Shown in pieces: positions 8,339 through 19,506 of a stretch of 64,000 bases of DNA. The stretch covers positions 31,166 through 95,165 of the forward strand of contig JAUYSB010000021.1 of assembly GCA_030696525.1 (NCBI GenBank). The letters are read 5' to 3'. The stretch comes from Hydrogenophaga sp. (GTDB lineage: Bacteria > Pseudomonadota > Gammaproteobacteria > Burkholderiales > Burkholderiaceae_C). Under the pieces are notes generated by a model. That model ran no database searches, was not told the DNA's origin, and worked only from the letters and a program-made list of their open reading frames with translations. Within the stretch, counting starts at the first letter, position 1; each line of letters begins with the position of its first letter. The position numbers and the translations under genes were made by a program.

Positions 8339-9556
8339 ATGACTTCCAACGCTCATCTGTCTCGCCGATTGATTCTCCAGGCTGGTGCGGCCAGCACCGT
8401 TCTGGGTGCGCCCGGTGTGCTGTTCGCGCAACCCAAACCCATCAAGATCGGCCTGGTGCATCCGGTCAGCGGCGGCCTGGCGTACAGCGGCGGTCAAGGC
8501 CGTCTGGGCTGCCAACTGGCCATCGACGCCATCAACGCGGCCGGTGGCATCAAGTCCATGGGGGGTGCCAAGCTCGAGGCGGCGCTGGGTGATTCGCAGT
8601 CGCGCCCCGAGGTCGGTGTGTCCGAGGTCGAGCGCCTGCATGGCGAGGGCGTGTCGGCCTACGTGGGCTGCTTCTCCAGCGCCATCGCGCTGCCGGCCAC
8701 CCAGGCCGCGGCCAAGTACAACACGCCCTTCCTGATCGACGTCGGTGTGTCCGACAACATCGTCAACCGCGGCCTCAAGAACGTGTTCCGTCTGGCGCCC
8801 GGTTTCGGCAAGTGTGTGGACGACGCCATCATGGCGCTGGGCCAGGTCAATACGGCGGCCGGCAATGTGGCCAAGACCGCGGTGCTGATCCACGAAGAAT
8901 CCGAGTTCGGCACCGGCACCGCGCGGCTGCTGGCCGGCAAGCTGCCGTCGATCAACATCCAGGCGGTGGAGACCATCAAACACGCCAACCCCACACGCGA
9001 CTTCTCCAACGTGGCGCTGCGCATCCGCAGCCTCAAGCCCGATGTCGTGATCATGAGCAACTACCAGAACGAGTACGTGCTGCTGGCCCGCAGCCTGCAC
9101 CAGCAGCGCATCGACGTGGCGGCCATGTTCAGCGTGCTGGGCGGCGGCTTCAACTACCGCCTGGTCAAGGAGCAGCCCCAGGTGGCGCAGCACATGATGG
9201 ACTTCAACCACTGGTTCGACCCCAAGAACCCCAAGGCGCTGGAGATGAAGCGCAAGGTGGAAGCCACGGGCAACCTGTTCACCTTCGAGGTCTACTGCGG
9301 CTGGAACTCGGTGATGCTGTACGCCGACGCCCTGGAGCGCGCCGCCACCGCCGACAAGGAAAAAGTGATCGCCGCGCTGGAGAGCAGCACCTGGTCCAAC
9401 CACTTCATGCCCTACGGCACCACCAAGTTCGTCAACGGCCAGAACACCGGTGGCACCGGCGTGCTGCTGCAGGCGTCCACCACCGACATCGAGACGGTCT
9501 GGCCCAACCAGTTCGCCTCCGCCAAGGCGGTCTTCCCCCGCCCCAAGCTGAGCTGA
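8339..9556 (+). CDS. ABC transporter substrate-binding protein (branched-chain amino acid/urea-type)
   Basis: SRRLILQAGAASTVLGAPGVLFAQPKPIKIGLVHPVSGGLAYSGGQGRLGCQLAIDAINAAGGI; Tat-like leader; followed by Liv permease/ATPase genes. Confidence 0.92.
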   Translation: MTSNAHLSRRLILQAGAASTVLGAPGVLFAQPKPIKIGLVHPVSGGLAYSGGQGRLGCQLAIDAINAAGGIKSMGGAKLEAALGDSQSRPEVGVSEVERLHGEGVSAYVGCFSSAIALPATQAAAKYNTPFLIDVGVSDNIVNRGLKNVFRLAPGFGKCVDDAIMALGQVNTAAGNVAKTAVLIHEESEFGTGTARLLAGKLPSINIQAVETIKHANPTRDFSNVALRIRSLKPDVVIMSNYQNEYVLLARSLHQQRIDVAAMFSVLGGGFNYRLVKEQPQVAQHMMDFNHWFDPKNPKALEMKRKVEATGNLFTFEVYCGWNSVMLYADALERAATADKEKVIAALESSTWSNHFMPYGTTKFVNGQNTGGTGVLLQASTTDIETVWPNQFASAKAVFPRPKLS

Positions 9557-9664
9557 TGACACCGCGCCCGACCGCTGGGCGCGCATGAATTTTTGAGGCA
9601 GCACACACCCGCCCCCGCAGGCGGGTGGTGGCCGCTTTGCGCCCATCCGAACCGGGGAACTCCT

Positions 9665-10534
9665 TTGGACCTGACCATCCTTGTCTCAGCCGCCCTCAAC
9701 GGCCTGCTCATCGGGGGCATCTACACCCTGGTGGCGTCGGGCCTCACCTTGATCTACGGCGTGCTGCACATCATCAACTTCGCCCACGGCAGCATGCTCA
9801 TGTTGGCCATGTTCGGCGTCTACTACCTGCTCACCAAGTTCGGGCTGGACCCCTACCTGTCGCTGCTGGTCATGGTGCCGCTCATGTTTGCGCTGGGCTA
9901 CCTGCTCTACAAGGGGCTGATCGGCAAACTGGCCAAGGGCAAGGACGAGAACATCCTGCTCATCACGCTGGGCCTGTCCATCCTGATCGAAAACCTGGCG
10001 CTGATGTTCTTCAAGGGCGACACGCGCACCATCTCGGTGTCCTACTCCGACACCATGGTCGATCTCGGCCCCCATCTGGTGTCCTTGCCCAAGATCATTT
10101 CCTTCGTCGCCGCCATGGCCTTGTGCGCGGTGCTGGGGCTGGTGATCCAGCGCACCGACATCGGCAAGGCCATCCGCGCGGTGGCCAAGGAACGTGTGGG
10201 TGCGCGCCTGGTGGGCATCGACGTGGACCGCGTGTTTGCCATCTCCTACGGTATCGGGCTGGCCACGCTGGGCGCAGCGGCCTGTCTGCTCATGCCGATC
10301 TTCTACGTCTCACCCACCACCGGGCACGTGTTCGTGCTGGTGGCCTTCACCGTGGTGGTGCTGGGCGGCATGGGCAGCTTCCTGGGCGCGGTGATCGGCG
10401 GCCTGCTGGTGGGGCTCACCGAGTCCTTCGGCGGTCTCTTCCTGGGCGAGAGCCTGGGTCAGATCGGCATCTCGCTGATCTTCATCCTGATCCTGCTGTT
10501 CCGCCCCTCGGGCCTGTTTGGAGCCAAACAATGA
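9665..10534 (+). CDS. livH: Branched-chain amino acid-type ABC transporter permease (LivH family)
   Basis: ALNGLLIGGIYTLVASGLTLIYGVLHIINFAHGSMLML...GAVIGGLLVGLTESFGG; TTG start, ATGA overlap with next gene. Confidence 0.92.
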   Translation: MDLTILVSAALNGLLIGGIYTLVASGLTLIYGVLHIINFAHGSMLMLAMFGVYYLLTKFGLDPYLSLLVMVPLMFALGYLLYKGLIGKLAKGKDENILLITLGLSILIENLALMFFKGDTRTISVSYSDTMVDLGPHLVSLPKIISFVAAMALCAVLGLVIQRTDIGKAIRAVAKERVGARLVGIDVDRVFAISYGIGLATLGAAACLLMPIFYVSPTTGHVFVLVAFTVVVLGGMGSFLGAVIGGLLVGLTESFGGLFLGESLGQIGISLIFILILLFRPSGLFGAKQ

Positions 10535-11513
10535 ACACGCTCAGCCGCAACCAAGGCTGGATGCTGCACGGCGGCCTGCTGGCCATCGCCGTGGCCTTTC
10601 CCTTCGTCTTCTCGTCCTCGTTCGCGGTCAACTTCGGGGTGCTGGCCCTGTTCTACGCCTTCATCGGCCAGTCGTGGAACATCGCCGGCGGCTTTGCCGG
10701 CCAGCTGTCTTTTGGCCACGTGGTGTTTTTTGGTGCCGGCGCCTACGCCTCCACCATCCTGCAACTGCGCTTCGGCTTCAACCCCTGGATGGGGCTGCCG
10801 GCCAGTGCGCTGGCGGGGGGGCTGGTCGGCTTCGTGATCGCCTTCCTGTCGTTCCGTGCCGGCCTCAAGGGCTCCTACTTTGCCCTCATCACCCTGGCCT
10901 TTGCCGAGGTGCTGCGCATCGTGGCCAACTCGGTGGAGATCACCGGCGGTGGCCTGGGCCTGCTGATCCCGGCCAAACCCAGCGCGGCCAACTTCCAGTT
11001 TCCCGAACGCATCGGTTTCTACTTCGTGATCCTGGCGCTCACGGTGCTGTCCATCGCCATCGCCATCTGGCTCAAGCACTCGCGTTTCGGCGCGCAGCTC
11101 GCAGCCATCCGCGAAAACGAAGACGCCGCACGCGCGCTGGGCATCAACATCTTCAACGAAAAGGTCAAGGTGCTGATGCTCTCGGGCGCGCTGTGTGGCA
11201 TGGGTGGCGCCTTCTTCTCGCAGTATTTCCTCTACATCGACCCGACCATCGTCTTCGGCGTGGACAAGTCGGTGGAGATGCTGCTGGTCAGCATGGTGGG
11301 CGGTGCCGGCACGGTGTATGGCCCGCTCATCGGTGCGGTGCTGCTGGCCGCGGTGGGCGACGCCGCGCGGGTGCTGACCAACGTGCAAGGCCTGTCGCTG
11401 GTGATCTACGGCACGCTGCTGGTGGTCATCATCGCCTTCCTGCCCAACGGGCTGATCGATCTGTTCCAGCGCCTGTTCAAACGACGCAACGGCGCCGGCC
11501 GCAAAGGGGACGC

Positions 11514-11517
<4 letters not shown>
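10531..11517 (+). CDS. livM: Branched-chain amino acid-type ABC transporter permease (LivM family)
   Basis: AFIGQSWNIAGGFAGQLSFGHVVFFGAGAYAS...FSQYFLYIDPTIVFGVDKSVEMLLVSMVGGAGTVYGPLIGAVLL. Confidence 0.92.
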
Positions 11518-12264
<747 letters not shown>

Positions 12265-12272
<8 letters not shown>

Positions 12273-12966
12273 GATCCGTGGCCTGCGCGCCGGCTATGGC
12301 AAGGTCGAAATCCTGCGCGGCATCGACCTCGATGTCGGCCAGGGCGAGATCGTCGCCGTGCTGGGCAGCAACGGCGTGGGCAAGTCCACGCTCAACAACA
12401 ACATCTCGGCTCTGTACCGGCCCTTCTCGGGCTCGATCCGCTTCAAGGGCGAGGAGCTGGTCGGGCGCAGCTCCACCGACATCGTCCGACGCGGCGTGAT
12501 CCATGTGCCCGAAGGCCGGCGCATCTTCCCCAACCTCAATGTGCTGGAGAACCTCGAACTCGGCAGCCTGGTGCGCGGCACCGCGCGGCGCAAGCAGAAC
12601 ATCGAGCACGTGGTCGGCATCTTTCCGCGCCTGAAGGAACGCTTCACCCAGCTGGCGGGCACGCTGTCGGGCGGCGAGCAGCAGATGGTGGCCATCGGCC
12701 GCGGCCTCATGGGCGAACCCGAGCTGCTGATCATGGACGAGCCCTCGCTGGGCCTGTCGCCCCTGCTGGTGGAAGAGATGTTCGCGCTGATCCAGCGGAT
12801 CAACCGCGAAGGCCAGTCCATCCTGCTGATGGAGCAGAACGCGGTGCAGACGCTGGCCATCGCCCACCGCGGCTACATCATCGAAAACGGCCACGTGGCC
12901 ATGCAGGGCAAGGCCGCCGACCTGATGCACGACCCCGACCTGCGCAAGAACTACCTCGGGCTCTGA
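12265..12966 (+). CDS. livF: ABC transporter ATP-binding protein (LivF family)
   Basis: [10 protein letters not shown] Walker [35 protein letters not shown]. Confidence 0.93.
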
Positions 12967-12967
12967 G

Positions 12968-13729
12968 ATGACCACCGCGCCGCCGCCCGAACTGCAAGGC
13001 CGCCACATCCTCGTCACGGGTGCCGGCTCGGGCATTGGCCTGGCCTGCGTGGCCGTGGCCCAGGCGCGGGGCGCCCGCGTGGCCGCGGTGGTGCAGAACG
13101 ACGAACAACGCGCCGCGGTGGCTGCTACCGCACCCGATGCCGAGGTGCTGGTGCAGGACCTGCTGGACGACGCCGGCACCGCCGCCCTGCCCGGGCGCGC
13201 TGCGCTGGCGCTGGGCGGGCTCGATGGCCTGGTGTGCTGCGCTGGCGTCTTCTACAAAAAGGGCTCGGACGACACCGCGCTGCACGAGTGGCGCCACACG
13301 CTGGACCTGAACCTCACCAGCAGCTTTGTGCTGAGCCGCGCCGCCATTGCCCACATGCGCCAGCAGCGTGTGGCCGGCGCCAGCGTGGTGCTCATCAGCA
13401 GCCAGATCGGCCACGTGGGGCACGCACGCGGGGCGGCCTACGCGGCGTCCAAGGCGGGCATCAACGGTTTGGTGCGCTCGCTGGCGCTCGAGTGGGCGGC
13501 CGAGGGCGTGCGCGTCAACGCGGTGGGGCCCGGCCCAGTGGACACACCCATGGTGGCAGCGGCCAAGGCCGACGCCGCCACACTGGCCGCCCTGCAGGCC
13601 AGCATCCCGATGGCGCGCCTGGGGCAGCCGCAGGAGATCGCCGAACTGGTGTCCTTCCTGCTGTCGGGCCGCGCGTCCTTCATCACCGGGCAGCTCATCT
13701 GTGCCGACGGTGGCTTCACCGCCCGCTGA
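12968..13729 (+). CDS. SDR family oxidoreductase
   Basis: [59 protein letters not shown]. Confidence 0.93.
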   Translation: MTTAPPPELQGRHILVTGAGSGIGLACVAVAQARGARVAAVVQNDEQRAAVAATAPDAEVLVQDLLDDAGTAALPGRAALALGGLDGLVCCAGVFYKKGSDDTALHEWRHTLDLNLTSSFVLSRAAIAHMRQQRVAGASVVLISSQIGHVGHARGAAYAASKAGINGLVRSLALEWAAEGVRVNAVGPGPVDTPMVAAAKADAATLAALQASIPMARLGQPQEIAELVSFLLSGRASFITGQLICADGGFTAR

Positions 13730-13740
13730 AAGCGTCTGCC

Positions 13741-14067
13741 ATGGCCCTTGCCACCCACCCCCTTGTGCCGCTGACCGAACTGGCGCCGGTGATCCGCAGC
13801 AAGAACGCGGGCCCGACGCAGCTCACGCTGGACCTGTTCTTCCGCGATGCGGCCGCCTTTGCGCGGGCGGCAGCCAGCCCTGCGCTGCAGACCGCGGCGG
13901 TGGCACACCTGTACGACTGTCCGGCGCAAGCGGTGCAGCGCTTTGAGCTGCCGGCCATCTGCGCCCTGAAGTTCACCCTGCCGCGCCGCGTGTGTGCCGG
14001 CACACCGGGCGACGGCGATGTGTACGGCGCGCAGCAGCACGGTCCCCTGCTGGAGGTGCGGCTTTGA
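13741..14067 (+). CDS. DUF4387 family protein
   Basis: PLTELAPVIRSKNAGPTQLTLDLFFRD... typical DUF4387; adjacent to AtuA-type gene. Confidence 0.8.
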   Translation: MALATHPLVPLTELAPVIRSKNAGPTQLTLDLFFRDAAAFARAAASPALQTAAVAHLYDCPAQAVQRFELPAICALKFTLPRRVCAGTPGDGDVYGAQQHGPLLEVRL

Positions 14068-15482
14068 CCGAAGCCCTGCACGGCCCGCGCGCCACCCAGC
14101 GCCTGCTGCAACGGCACCGCCCCGGTGCTGAGCCACTGCGCGTGCTGTCGGCCTCGGGCCAGCTGGGTTATGGCATTCCGGCCGACAGCCTGGCGCGCGG
14201 CATGGCGCGCCAACCGCACTTCATCGGCGCCGACATGGGCTCCATCGATCCCGGGCCGCACTACCTGGGTTCGGGCACGCTGGCCGCGCCGCTGTCCATG
14301 GTCAGACGCGACCTGGCGCTGGTGCTGGACGCGGCACTGGGCGCCGGCATTCCGCTGGTGATTGGCAGCGCCGGCACGGCCGGTGCCGCGCCGCACCTGG
14401 CAAGCACGGTGGCGGTGCTGCGCGAACTCGCGGCCGAACGCGGCCACCACCTGCGCCTGACCACCGTGCACAGCGATGTGCCTGCCGACACCGTGGTGCA
14501 GGCCCAGCGGGATGGCCGACTGGCGCCCATCGGCCCCATGGCCGAGCCCAGCGAGGCCGACATCCGCGCCTGCCGCCACATCGTGGCCCAGTGCGGCACC
14601 GACACCCTGGCCCGCGCGCTGTCGACCGATCCCGACGTGCTGATCGCCGGCCGCGCCTGCGACACCGCCATCTTTGCCGCGCTGCCGCAGCTGCTGGGCT
14701 ATCCGCTGGGGCTGGCACTGCACATGGCCAAGATCATCGAATGCACTTCACTGTGCTGCGTGCCCGGCGGGCGCGACGCCATGCTGGCCGAGCTGGACAT
14801 GGAAGGCTTCACGCTGGAGAGCATGCACCCGCAGCGCCACGCCACGCCGGCCTCGGTGGCGGCACACGCGCTGTACGAACAGGCCGACCCGTTTTTTGTC
14901 GAAGAGCCCGAGGGCACGCTCGATCTGATTGAGGCCCGCTACACCGCGCTGGACGCCCACCGCACCCGCGTCAGCGGCGCGCGTTTTGTGCCCCGTGCGC
15001 AGCCCAGCCTCAAGATCGAGGGCGCGGCCCGCGTGGGCGCGCGCGCCGTGCTGCTGGCCGGCGTGGCCGACCCCACGCTGCTGCAACACATCGGCCCCGT
15101 GCTGGCCGCCGTGGAAGCCAAAGTGCGCGAGCTGGTGCCGGGCGACTGGCAGCTTTTCCCCCATGTGTACGGCCACGGCGCGGTGCACCCCCTGCCGCCC
15201 GCGCAGCGCAGCAGCCACGAGGCGGGCCTGGTGATCGAATGCATCGCGGCCGACGCCGAGCTGGCCCGCACCGTGGCAGCCGTGTTCAAGCAGAACCTGC
15301 TGCACCACGGCTACCCGGGTCGCGTGAGCACCGCCGGCAACCTGGCCTTTGCCTTCACGCCGAGCGAGCTCGACGCGCACGACAGCCACCGTTTCGTGCT
15401 CTACCACGTGATGGCGCAGGCGCCCGTGCATGATCTCTTCCCCGTCACCGTTGAAGACATCAACGGCGGCGCAGCGCACTGA
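14064..15482 (+). CDS. Acyclic terpene utilization AtuA family protein (DUF1446-like)
   Basis: LSASGQLGYGIPADSLARG...FIGADMGSIDPGPHYLGSG...DVLIAGRACDTAIFAALP; TTG start overlapping DUF4387 stop. Confidence 0.82.
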   Translation: MTEALHGPRATQRLLQRHRPGAEPLRVLSASGQLGYGIPADSLARGMARQPHFIGADMGSIDPGPHYLGSGTLAAPLSMVRRDLALVLDAALGAGIPLVIGSAGTAGAAPHLASTVAVLRELAAERGHHLRLTTVHSDVPADTVVQAQRDGRLAPIGPMAEPSEADIRACRHIVAQCGTDTLARALSTDPDVLIAGRACDTAIFAALPQLLGYPLGLALHMAKIIECTSLCCVPGGRDAMLAELDMEGFTLESMHPQRHATPASVAAHALYEQADPFFVEEPEGTLDLIEARYTALDAHRTRVSGARFVPRAQPSLKIEGAARVGARAVLLAGVADPTLLQHIGPVLAAVEAKVRELVPGDWQLFPHVYGHGAVHPLPPAQRSSHEAGLVIECIAADAELARTVAAVFKQNLLHHGYPGRVSTAGNLAFAFTPSELDAHDSHRFVLYHVMAQAPVHDLFPVTVEDINGGAAH

Positions 15483-15501
15483 CAACAAGGGAGGAACACA
15501 C

Positions 15502-16293
15502 ATGCCGGCATCGCTGCCCCTGACCAAATACCACCAGATCTACCTGGTGCTGCGCGAACAGCTGCAGGAAGGCCGCTTTGTGCATGGCCTGCCGGGCGAG
15601 CTGGAGCTGACGCGGCAGTTCGGCGTCGGGCGGGTGACCGTGCGCCGGGCGCTGGAGCAGCTGGTCGACGAGGGCCTGATCGTGCGCGAGGCGGGGCGCG
15701 GCACACGCCCCACCACCCGCGCCGAACAGGGCCGCAACCCGCCCGCCCAGGCACCGGTGGAACACGCCAGCTCGCGCCTGAGCGGGCTGCTCGAGAACCT
15801 GGTGCAGGTCAGCCGCAGCACCTCGGTCAAGGTGCTGGACTGGCGCATCATCCAAGCCTCGCCCGAGATGGCGCAGGCCCTGCAGGTGCCCGAGGGCACC
15901 AAACTGCGCAAGGCCGTGCGCCGGCGCAGCGCCAGCGCCGGCCCGGTGTCGCTGATCACCACCTACGTGCCCGATGAGCTGGTGCGCGGCTATGGCCGCA
16001 AGGAACTGGCGGTCAAGCCCATGCTGCAGCTGCTGGAGGAGTCCGGCATCGTGCCCGGGCGCGCGCGCCAGACCATCTCGGCCCGCCAGGCCGATGCCCA
16101 GGTGGCCGCCGAACTGCAGGTGGCCGTGGGCACCGCGCTGCTGCAGGTGCGCCGGCTGGTGTACGACACCCAGGACCGCCCGGTGCAGCTGCTGCACGGC
16201 CTGTACCGCCCGGACCGCTACGAATACCAGATGGAGCTGTCGCAGGTCGGCGCCATCGACGCGCGCATCGTCGCCAAGGAAATCCTCCCATGA
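15502..16293 (+). CDS. GntR family regulator with UTRA domain (HutC subfamily)
   Basis: KYHQIYLVLREQLQEGRFVHGLPGELELTRQFGVGRVTVRRALEQLVDEGLIVREAGRGT + UTRA-like C-term. Confidence 0.92.
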   Translation: MPASLPLTKYHQIYLVLREQLQEGRFVHGLPGELELTRQFGVGRVTVRRALEQLVDEGLIVREAGRGTRPTTRAEQGRNPPAQAPVEHASSRLSGLLENLVQVSRSTSVKVLDWRIIQASPEMAQALQVPEGTKLRKAVRRRSASAGPVSLITTYVPDELVRGYGRKELAVKPMLQLLEESGIVPGRARQTISARQADAQVAAELQVAVGTALLQVRRLVYDTQDRPVQLLHGLYRPDRYEYQMELSQVGAIDARIVAKEILP

Positions 16294-16306
16294 CAAGGTG
16301 CCTTTC

Positions 16307-17599
16307 ATGAACACCGCACAGCGGCCGGCCCAGACGCTGGCCCAGAAACTCATTGCCAAAGCCTGTGGCCGCGAGCATGTGGCCGCGGGCGAGATCGTGA
16401 ACTGCCGGGTCGATCTCGCCATGTTCCACGACTCGTCGGGCCCGCGCCGGCTCAAGCCCATGCTGGAGGAACTGGGCGCGCCCATCTGGGACAAGAACCG
16501 CGTGGTGCTGGTGATGGACCACTACGTGCCCGAGCAGGATGAGGACTCGCGCCGCATCGTGCGCATCGCCCGCGACTGGGCAGCCGAGCAACGCCTGCCA
16601 CACGTCTACGACAGCCAGGGCATCTGCCATGTGGTGCTGCCGCAGAAAGGGCACCTGCGCCCGGGCATGTTCTGTGTCGGTGGCGATTCACATTCACCCA
16701 CCGGCGGTGCGTTTGGCGCCTACATGTTTGGCATCGGCAGCACCGAAATGCTGGGCGTGGTGGTGACCGGCGAGCTGTGGGTGCGTGTGCCACAGACCTA
16801 CCGCATGTGGTGGGACGGCCGCCTGCCCGCAGGCGTGAGCGCCAAGGACATGATGCTGCACATGATCGGCCGCTTCGGCATGAACGGCGGCGCCTACCAG
16901 GCGGTGGAGTTCTGCGGCCCGGCCGTGAGCGCGCTGTCGATGCAGGAGCGCATGACGCTGTCCAACATGAGCGCCGAGATGGGCGCGCAGGCCGGCCTGA
17001 TCGCGCCCGACGGCACCACCCGCGACTGGCTGCTCGCCACCGGCGTGCCGGCGCACGACATCGACACCACCCGATGGTTCACCGACGAGGACGTGAGCGA
17101 AGCCGACGCGCGCACCTGGCGGTTTGACGCCAGCACGCTGGCGCCCCAGGTGGCCGCGCCGCACAGCCCGGCCAACACGCACCCGGTTGACCACTTCGTT
17201 GACGTGGCCGTGCAGGTGGCCTACATCGGTGCCTGCACCGGCGCCAAGCTCGACGACCTGCGGGCCGCCGCCCAGGTCTTCCGCGGCCAGCAGGTGGCCA
17301 GCGGCGTGCGCCTGATGGTGGCACCCGCCAGCCTGCAGGACCAGCAGCAGGCCGAGGCCGAAGGCGTGCTCGGTGTGCTGCGCGCCGCCGGTGCCGAACT
17401 GCTTCCCACCGCCTGCGGCGCCTGCTCGGGCTACGGCGGCAACATCCCCGACGGCGCCAATGTGATCGCCACCACGGCGCGCAACTTCAAGGGCCGCATG
17501 GGCTCGGCCAGCGCGCAGGTCTACCTGGCCTCGCCCTACACCGTGGCGGCGTCCGCGCTGCGCGGGCGCATCACCGATCCGCGCGAGGTGATGGCATGA
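16307..17599 (+). CDS. Aconitase/3-isopropylmalate dehydratase large-subunit family protein
   Basis: GDSHSPTGGAFGAYMFGIGSTEM, YIGACTGAKLDDL, LLPTACGACSGYGGNIPDG. Confidence 0.9.
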   Translation: MNTAQRPAQTLAQKLIAKACGREHVAAGEIVNCRVDLAMFHDSSGPRRLKPMLEELGAPIWDKNRVVLVMDHYVPEQDEDSRRIVRIARDWAAEQRLPHVYDSQGICHVVLPQKGHLRPGMFCVGGDSHSPTGGAFGAYMFGIGSTEMLGVVVTGELWVRVPQTYRMWWDGRLPAGVSAKDMMLHMIGRFGMNGGAYQAVEFCGPAVSALSMQERMTLSNMSAEMGAQAGLIAPDGTTRDWLLATGVPAHDIDTTRWFTDEDVSEADARTWRFDASTLAPQVAAPHSPANTHPVDHFVDVAVQVAYIGACTGAKLDDLRAAAQVFRGQQVASGVRLMVAPASLQDQQQAEAEGVLGVLRAAGAELLPTACGACSGYGGNIPDGANVIATTARNFKGRMGSASAQVYLASPYTVAASALRGRITDPREVMA

Positions 17600-18096
17600 G
17601 CAACCTCCACAAGGTCTGGACATTCGGCGCCGACATCGACACCGATCAGCTGGCCCCAGGCGCCTACATGAAGCTGAGCATCGAGGGCATCGCGCCCCAT
17701 TGCCTCGAAGGCGTGCGGCCCGAATTTGCCAGCCAGGTGCGGCCGGGCGATGTGATCGCGGCCGGCCCGAATTTCGGCATCGGCTCCTCGCGCGAGCAGG
17801 CCGCCGCGGCGCTGGTGCGCCTGGGCGTCAAGGCGGTGATCGCGCCCTCGTTCAGCGGGCTGTACTTCCGCAACGCCTTCAACCTGGGCCTGCTGCTGTT
17901 GACCTGCCCCGAAGCCGAACAGCTGCAGGAAGGCGAGCCGGTTGCGCTGGACATGGGGCAGCAGCCCGACATCTGCGTGCGGCGCGCCGACGGCAGCACC
18001 CTGCCCTGCGAGCCCATTCCCGGCTTCCTGCTCGACATGGTCGAGGCCGGCGGCCTGCTCAACCAACTCCGCCAGCGACTGCAATCCACCGCATGA
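17596..18096 (+). CDS. 3-isopropylmalate dehydratase small-subunit family protein (LeuD-like)
   Basis: VWTFGADIDTDQLAPGAYMK...GPNFGIGSSREQAAAALVRLGVKAVIAPSFSGLYFRNAFNLGL. Confidence 0.93.
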   Translation: MSNLHKVWTFGADIDTDQLAPGAYMKLSIEGIAPHCLEGVRPEFASQVRPGDVIAAGPNFGIGSSREQAAAALVRLGVKAVIAPSFSGLYFRNAFNLGLLLLTCPEAEQLQEGEPVALDMGQQPDICVRRADGSTLPCEPIPGFLLDMVEAGGLLNQLRQRLQSTA

Positions 18097-19496
18097 CTTC
18101 AGACACTGCTTCCGCCCCGCGCGTGCTGCGCGCCGCCGCCATGCCCGCCGACGCACCCCACGTGGCGGTGGCCATCGTCGGCGCCGGCGCCTGTGGCCTG
18201 ACCACCGCCATCCGCCTGCGGCAAGCGGGCGTCGAGTGTGTGCTGCTGGAGCGCGACACCGTGCCCAGCGGCTCGACCGCACTGTCCTCGGGCCTGATCC
18301 CGGCGGCCGGCACACGGCTGCAGAAGTCCCTGGGCATCGCCGATTCGCAGACGCTGCTGGCCGAGGACATCATCGCCAAGACCGGCGGCGAGGCGCCCCC
18401 GCACCTGGTGCACGCCTATGTGGCCGCCGTGCCCCAGGCGCTGGACACGCTGGAGTCGCTGGGCATCGCGTTCGAGGTGCAGGACGGTTTTCTCTACCCC
18501 GGCCACCGCGTGCGCCGCATGCACGGCGTGCCCGAGCACACCGGCGCCGCGCTGATGGCCGCGCTGGAGCGCACCGCCACCGGCCTGGGCGCCGACCTGC
18601 TGACCGAGGCCCTGGTGCGCGAAGTCTGGGCCGATGCCGGGGACCGCGTGATCGGCGTGGGCTACCAGCGCCCCGACGGCAGCCTGGAGCACCTGGCCTG
18701 CGACGCGTTGGTGCTGGCCTGCAACGGCTTTGGCGGCAACGCCGACATGGTGCGCGAGCTGCTGCCGCCAATGGCCGATGCCGCTTTCGGCGGCCACGTG
18801 GGCAACGATGGCAGCGCCATTGCCTGGGGCCGCGGGCTGGGCGCGGCCCTGGCCGACCTGCACGGCTACCAGGGCCACGGCTCGTGGATCACGCCGCAAG
18901 GCGCCTTGATGAGCTGGGCCACCATCATGGAAGGCGGCATCCAGGTCAACACGCGCGGCGAGCGCTTCCACGACGAATCGCAGGGCTACTCCGAGGCCGC
19001 CGTGCATGTGCTGCACCAGCCCGGCAGCGTGGCCTGGGAGGTGTTTGACGAAGCGCTGCTGCCGCTGACACGCAGCTTCCCCGACTTCATCCCGGCCGAG
19101 GCCGCCGGTGCGCTCAGGCGCGCCGACGGGGTGGCCCAGCTCGCGGCCCTCATCGGCTGCGACGCGGCGGTGCTGCAAGCCACGCTGGACAGCGTGGACC
19201 CAGCCCGCACCGATGCGCTCGGCCGGCGTTTCAAGCGCCGCCTGCAGGCACCGTTCTATGCGGTCAAGGTCACCGGCGCGCTGTTCCACACCCAGGGCGG
19301 GCTGGACGTCGACGCCCACTGCCGCGTGCGCCGCGCCGATGGTTCGGTGCTGCCCAACCTGCTGGCCGCGGGCGGCGCGGCGCGCGGCGTCTCGGGCAAC
19401 GACGCCTGGGGCTACCTGGCCGGCAACGGCCTGCTCAGCGCCGTGGCCGGCGGCTGGGTGGCGGCCACCACCCTCATCGAACAACACCCGGGCTGA
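18093..19496 (+). CDS. FAD-dependent oxidoreductase (fumarate reductase/flavocytochrome c-like)
   Basis: VAIVGAGACGLTTAIRLRQAGVECVLLERD; C-term RGVSGNDAWGYLAGNGLLSAVAGG. Confidence 0.9.
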   Translation: MTSDTASAPRVLRAAAMPADAPHVAVAIVGAGACGLTTAIRLRQAGVECVLLERDTVPSGSTALSSGLIPAAGTRLQKSLGIADSQTLLAEDIIAKTGGEAPPHLVHAYVAAVPQALDTLESLGIAFEVQDGFLYPGHRVRRMHGVPEHTGAALMAALERTATGLGADLLTEALVREVWADAGDRVIGVGYQRPDGSLEHLACDALVLACNGFGGNADMVRELLPPMADAAFGGHVGNDGSAIAWGRGLGAALADLHGYQGHGSWITPQGALMSWATIMEGGIQVNTRGERFHDESQGYSEAAVHVLHQPGSVAWEVFDEALLPLTRSFPDFIPAEAAGALRRADGVAQLAALIGCDAAVLQATLDSVDPARTDALGRRFKRRLQAPFYAVKVTGALFHTQGGLDVDAHCRVRRADGSVLPNLLAAGGAARGVSGNDAWGYLAGNGLLSAVAGGWVAATTLIEQHPG

Positions 19497-19506
19497 GGCC
19501 ACCACC

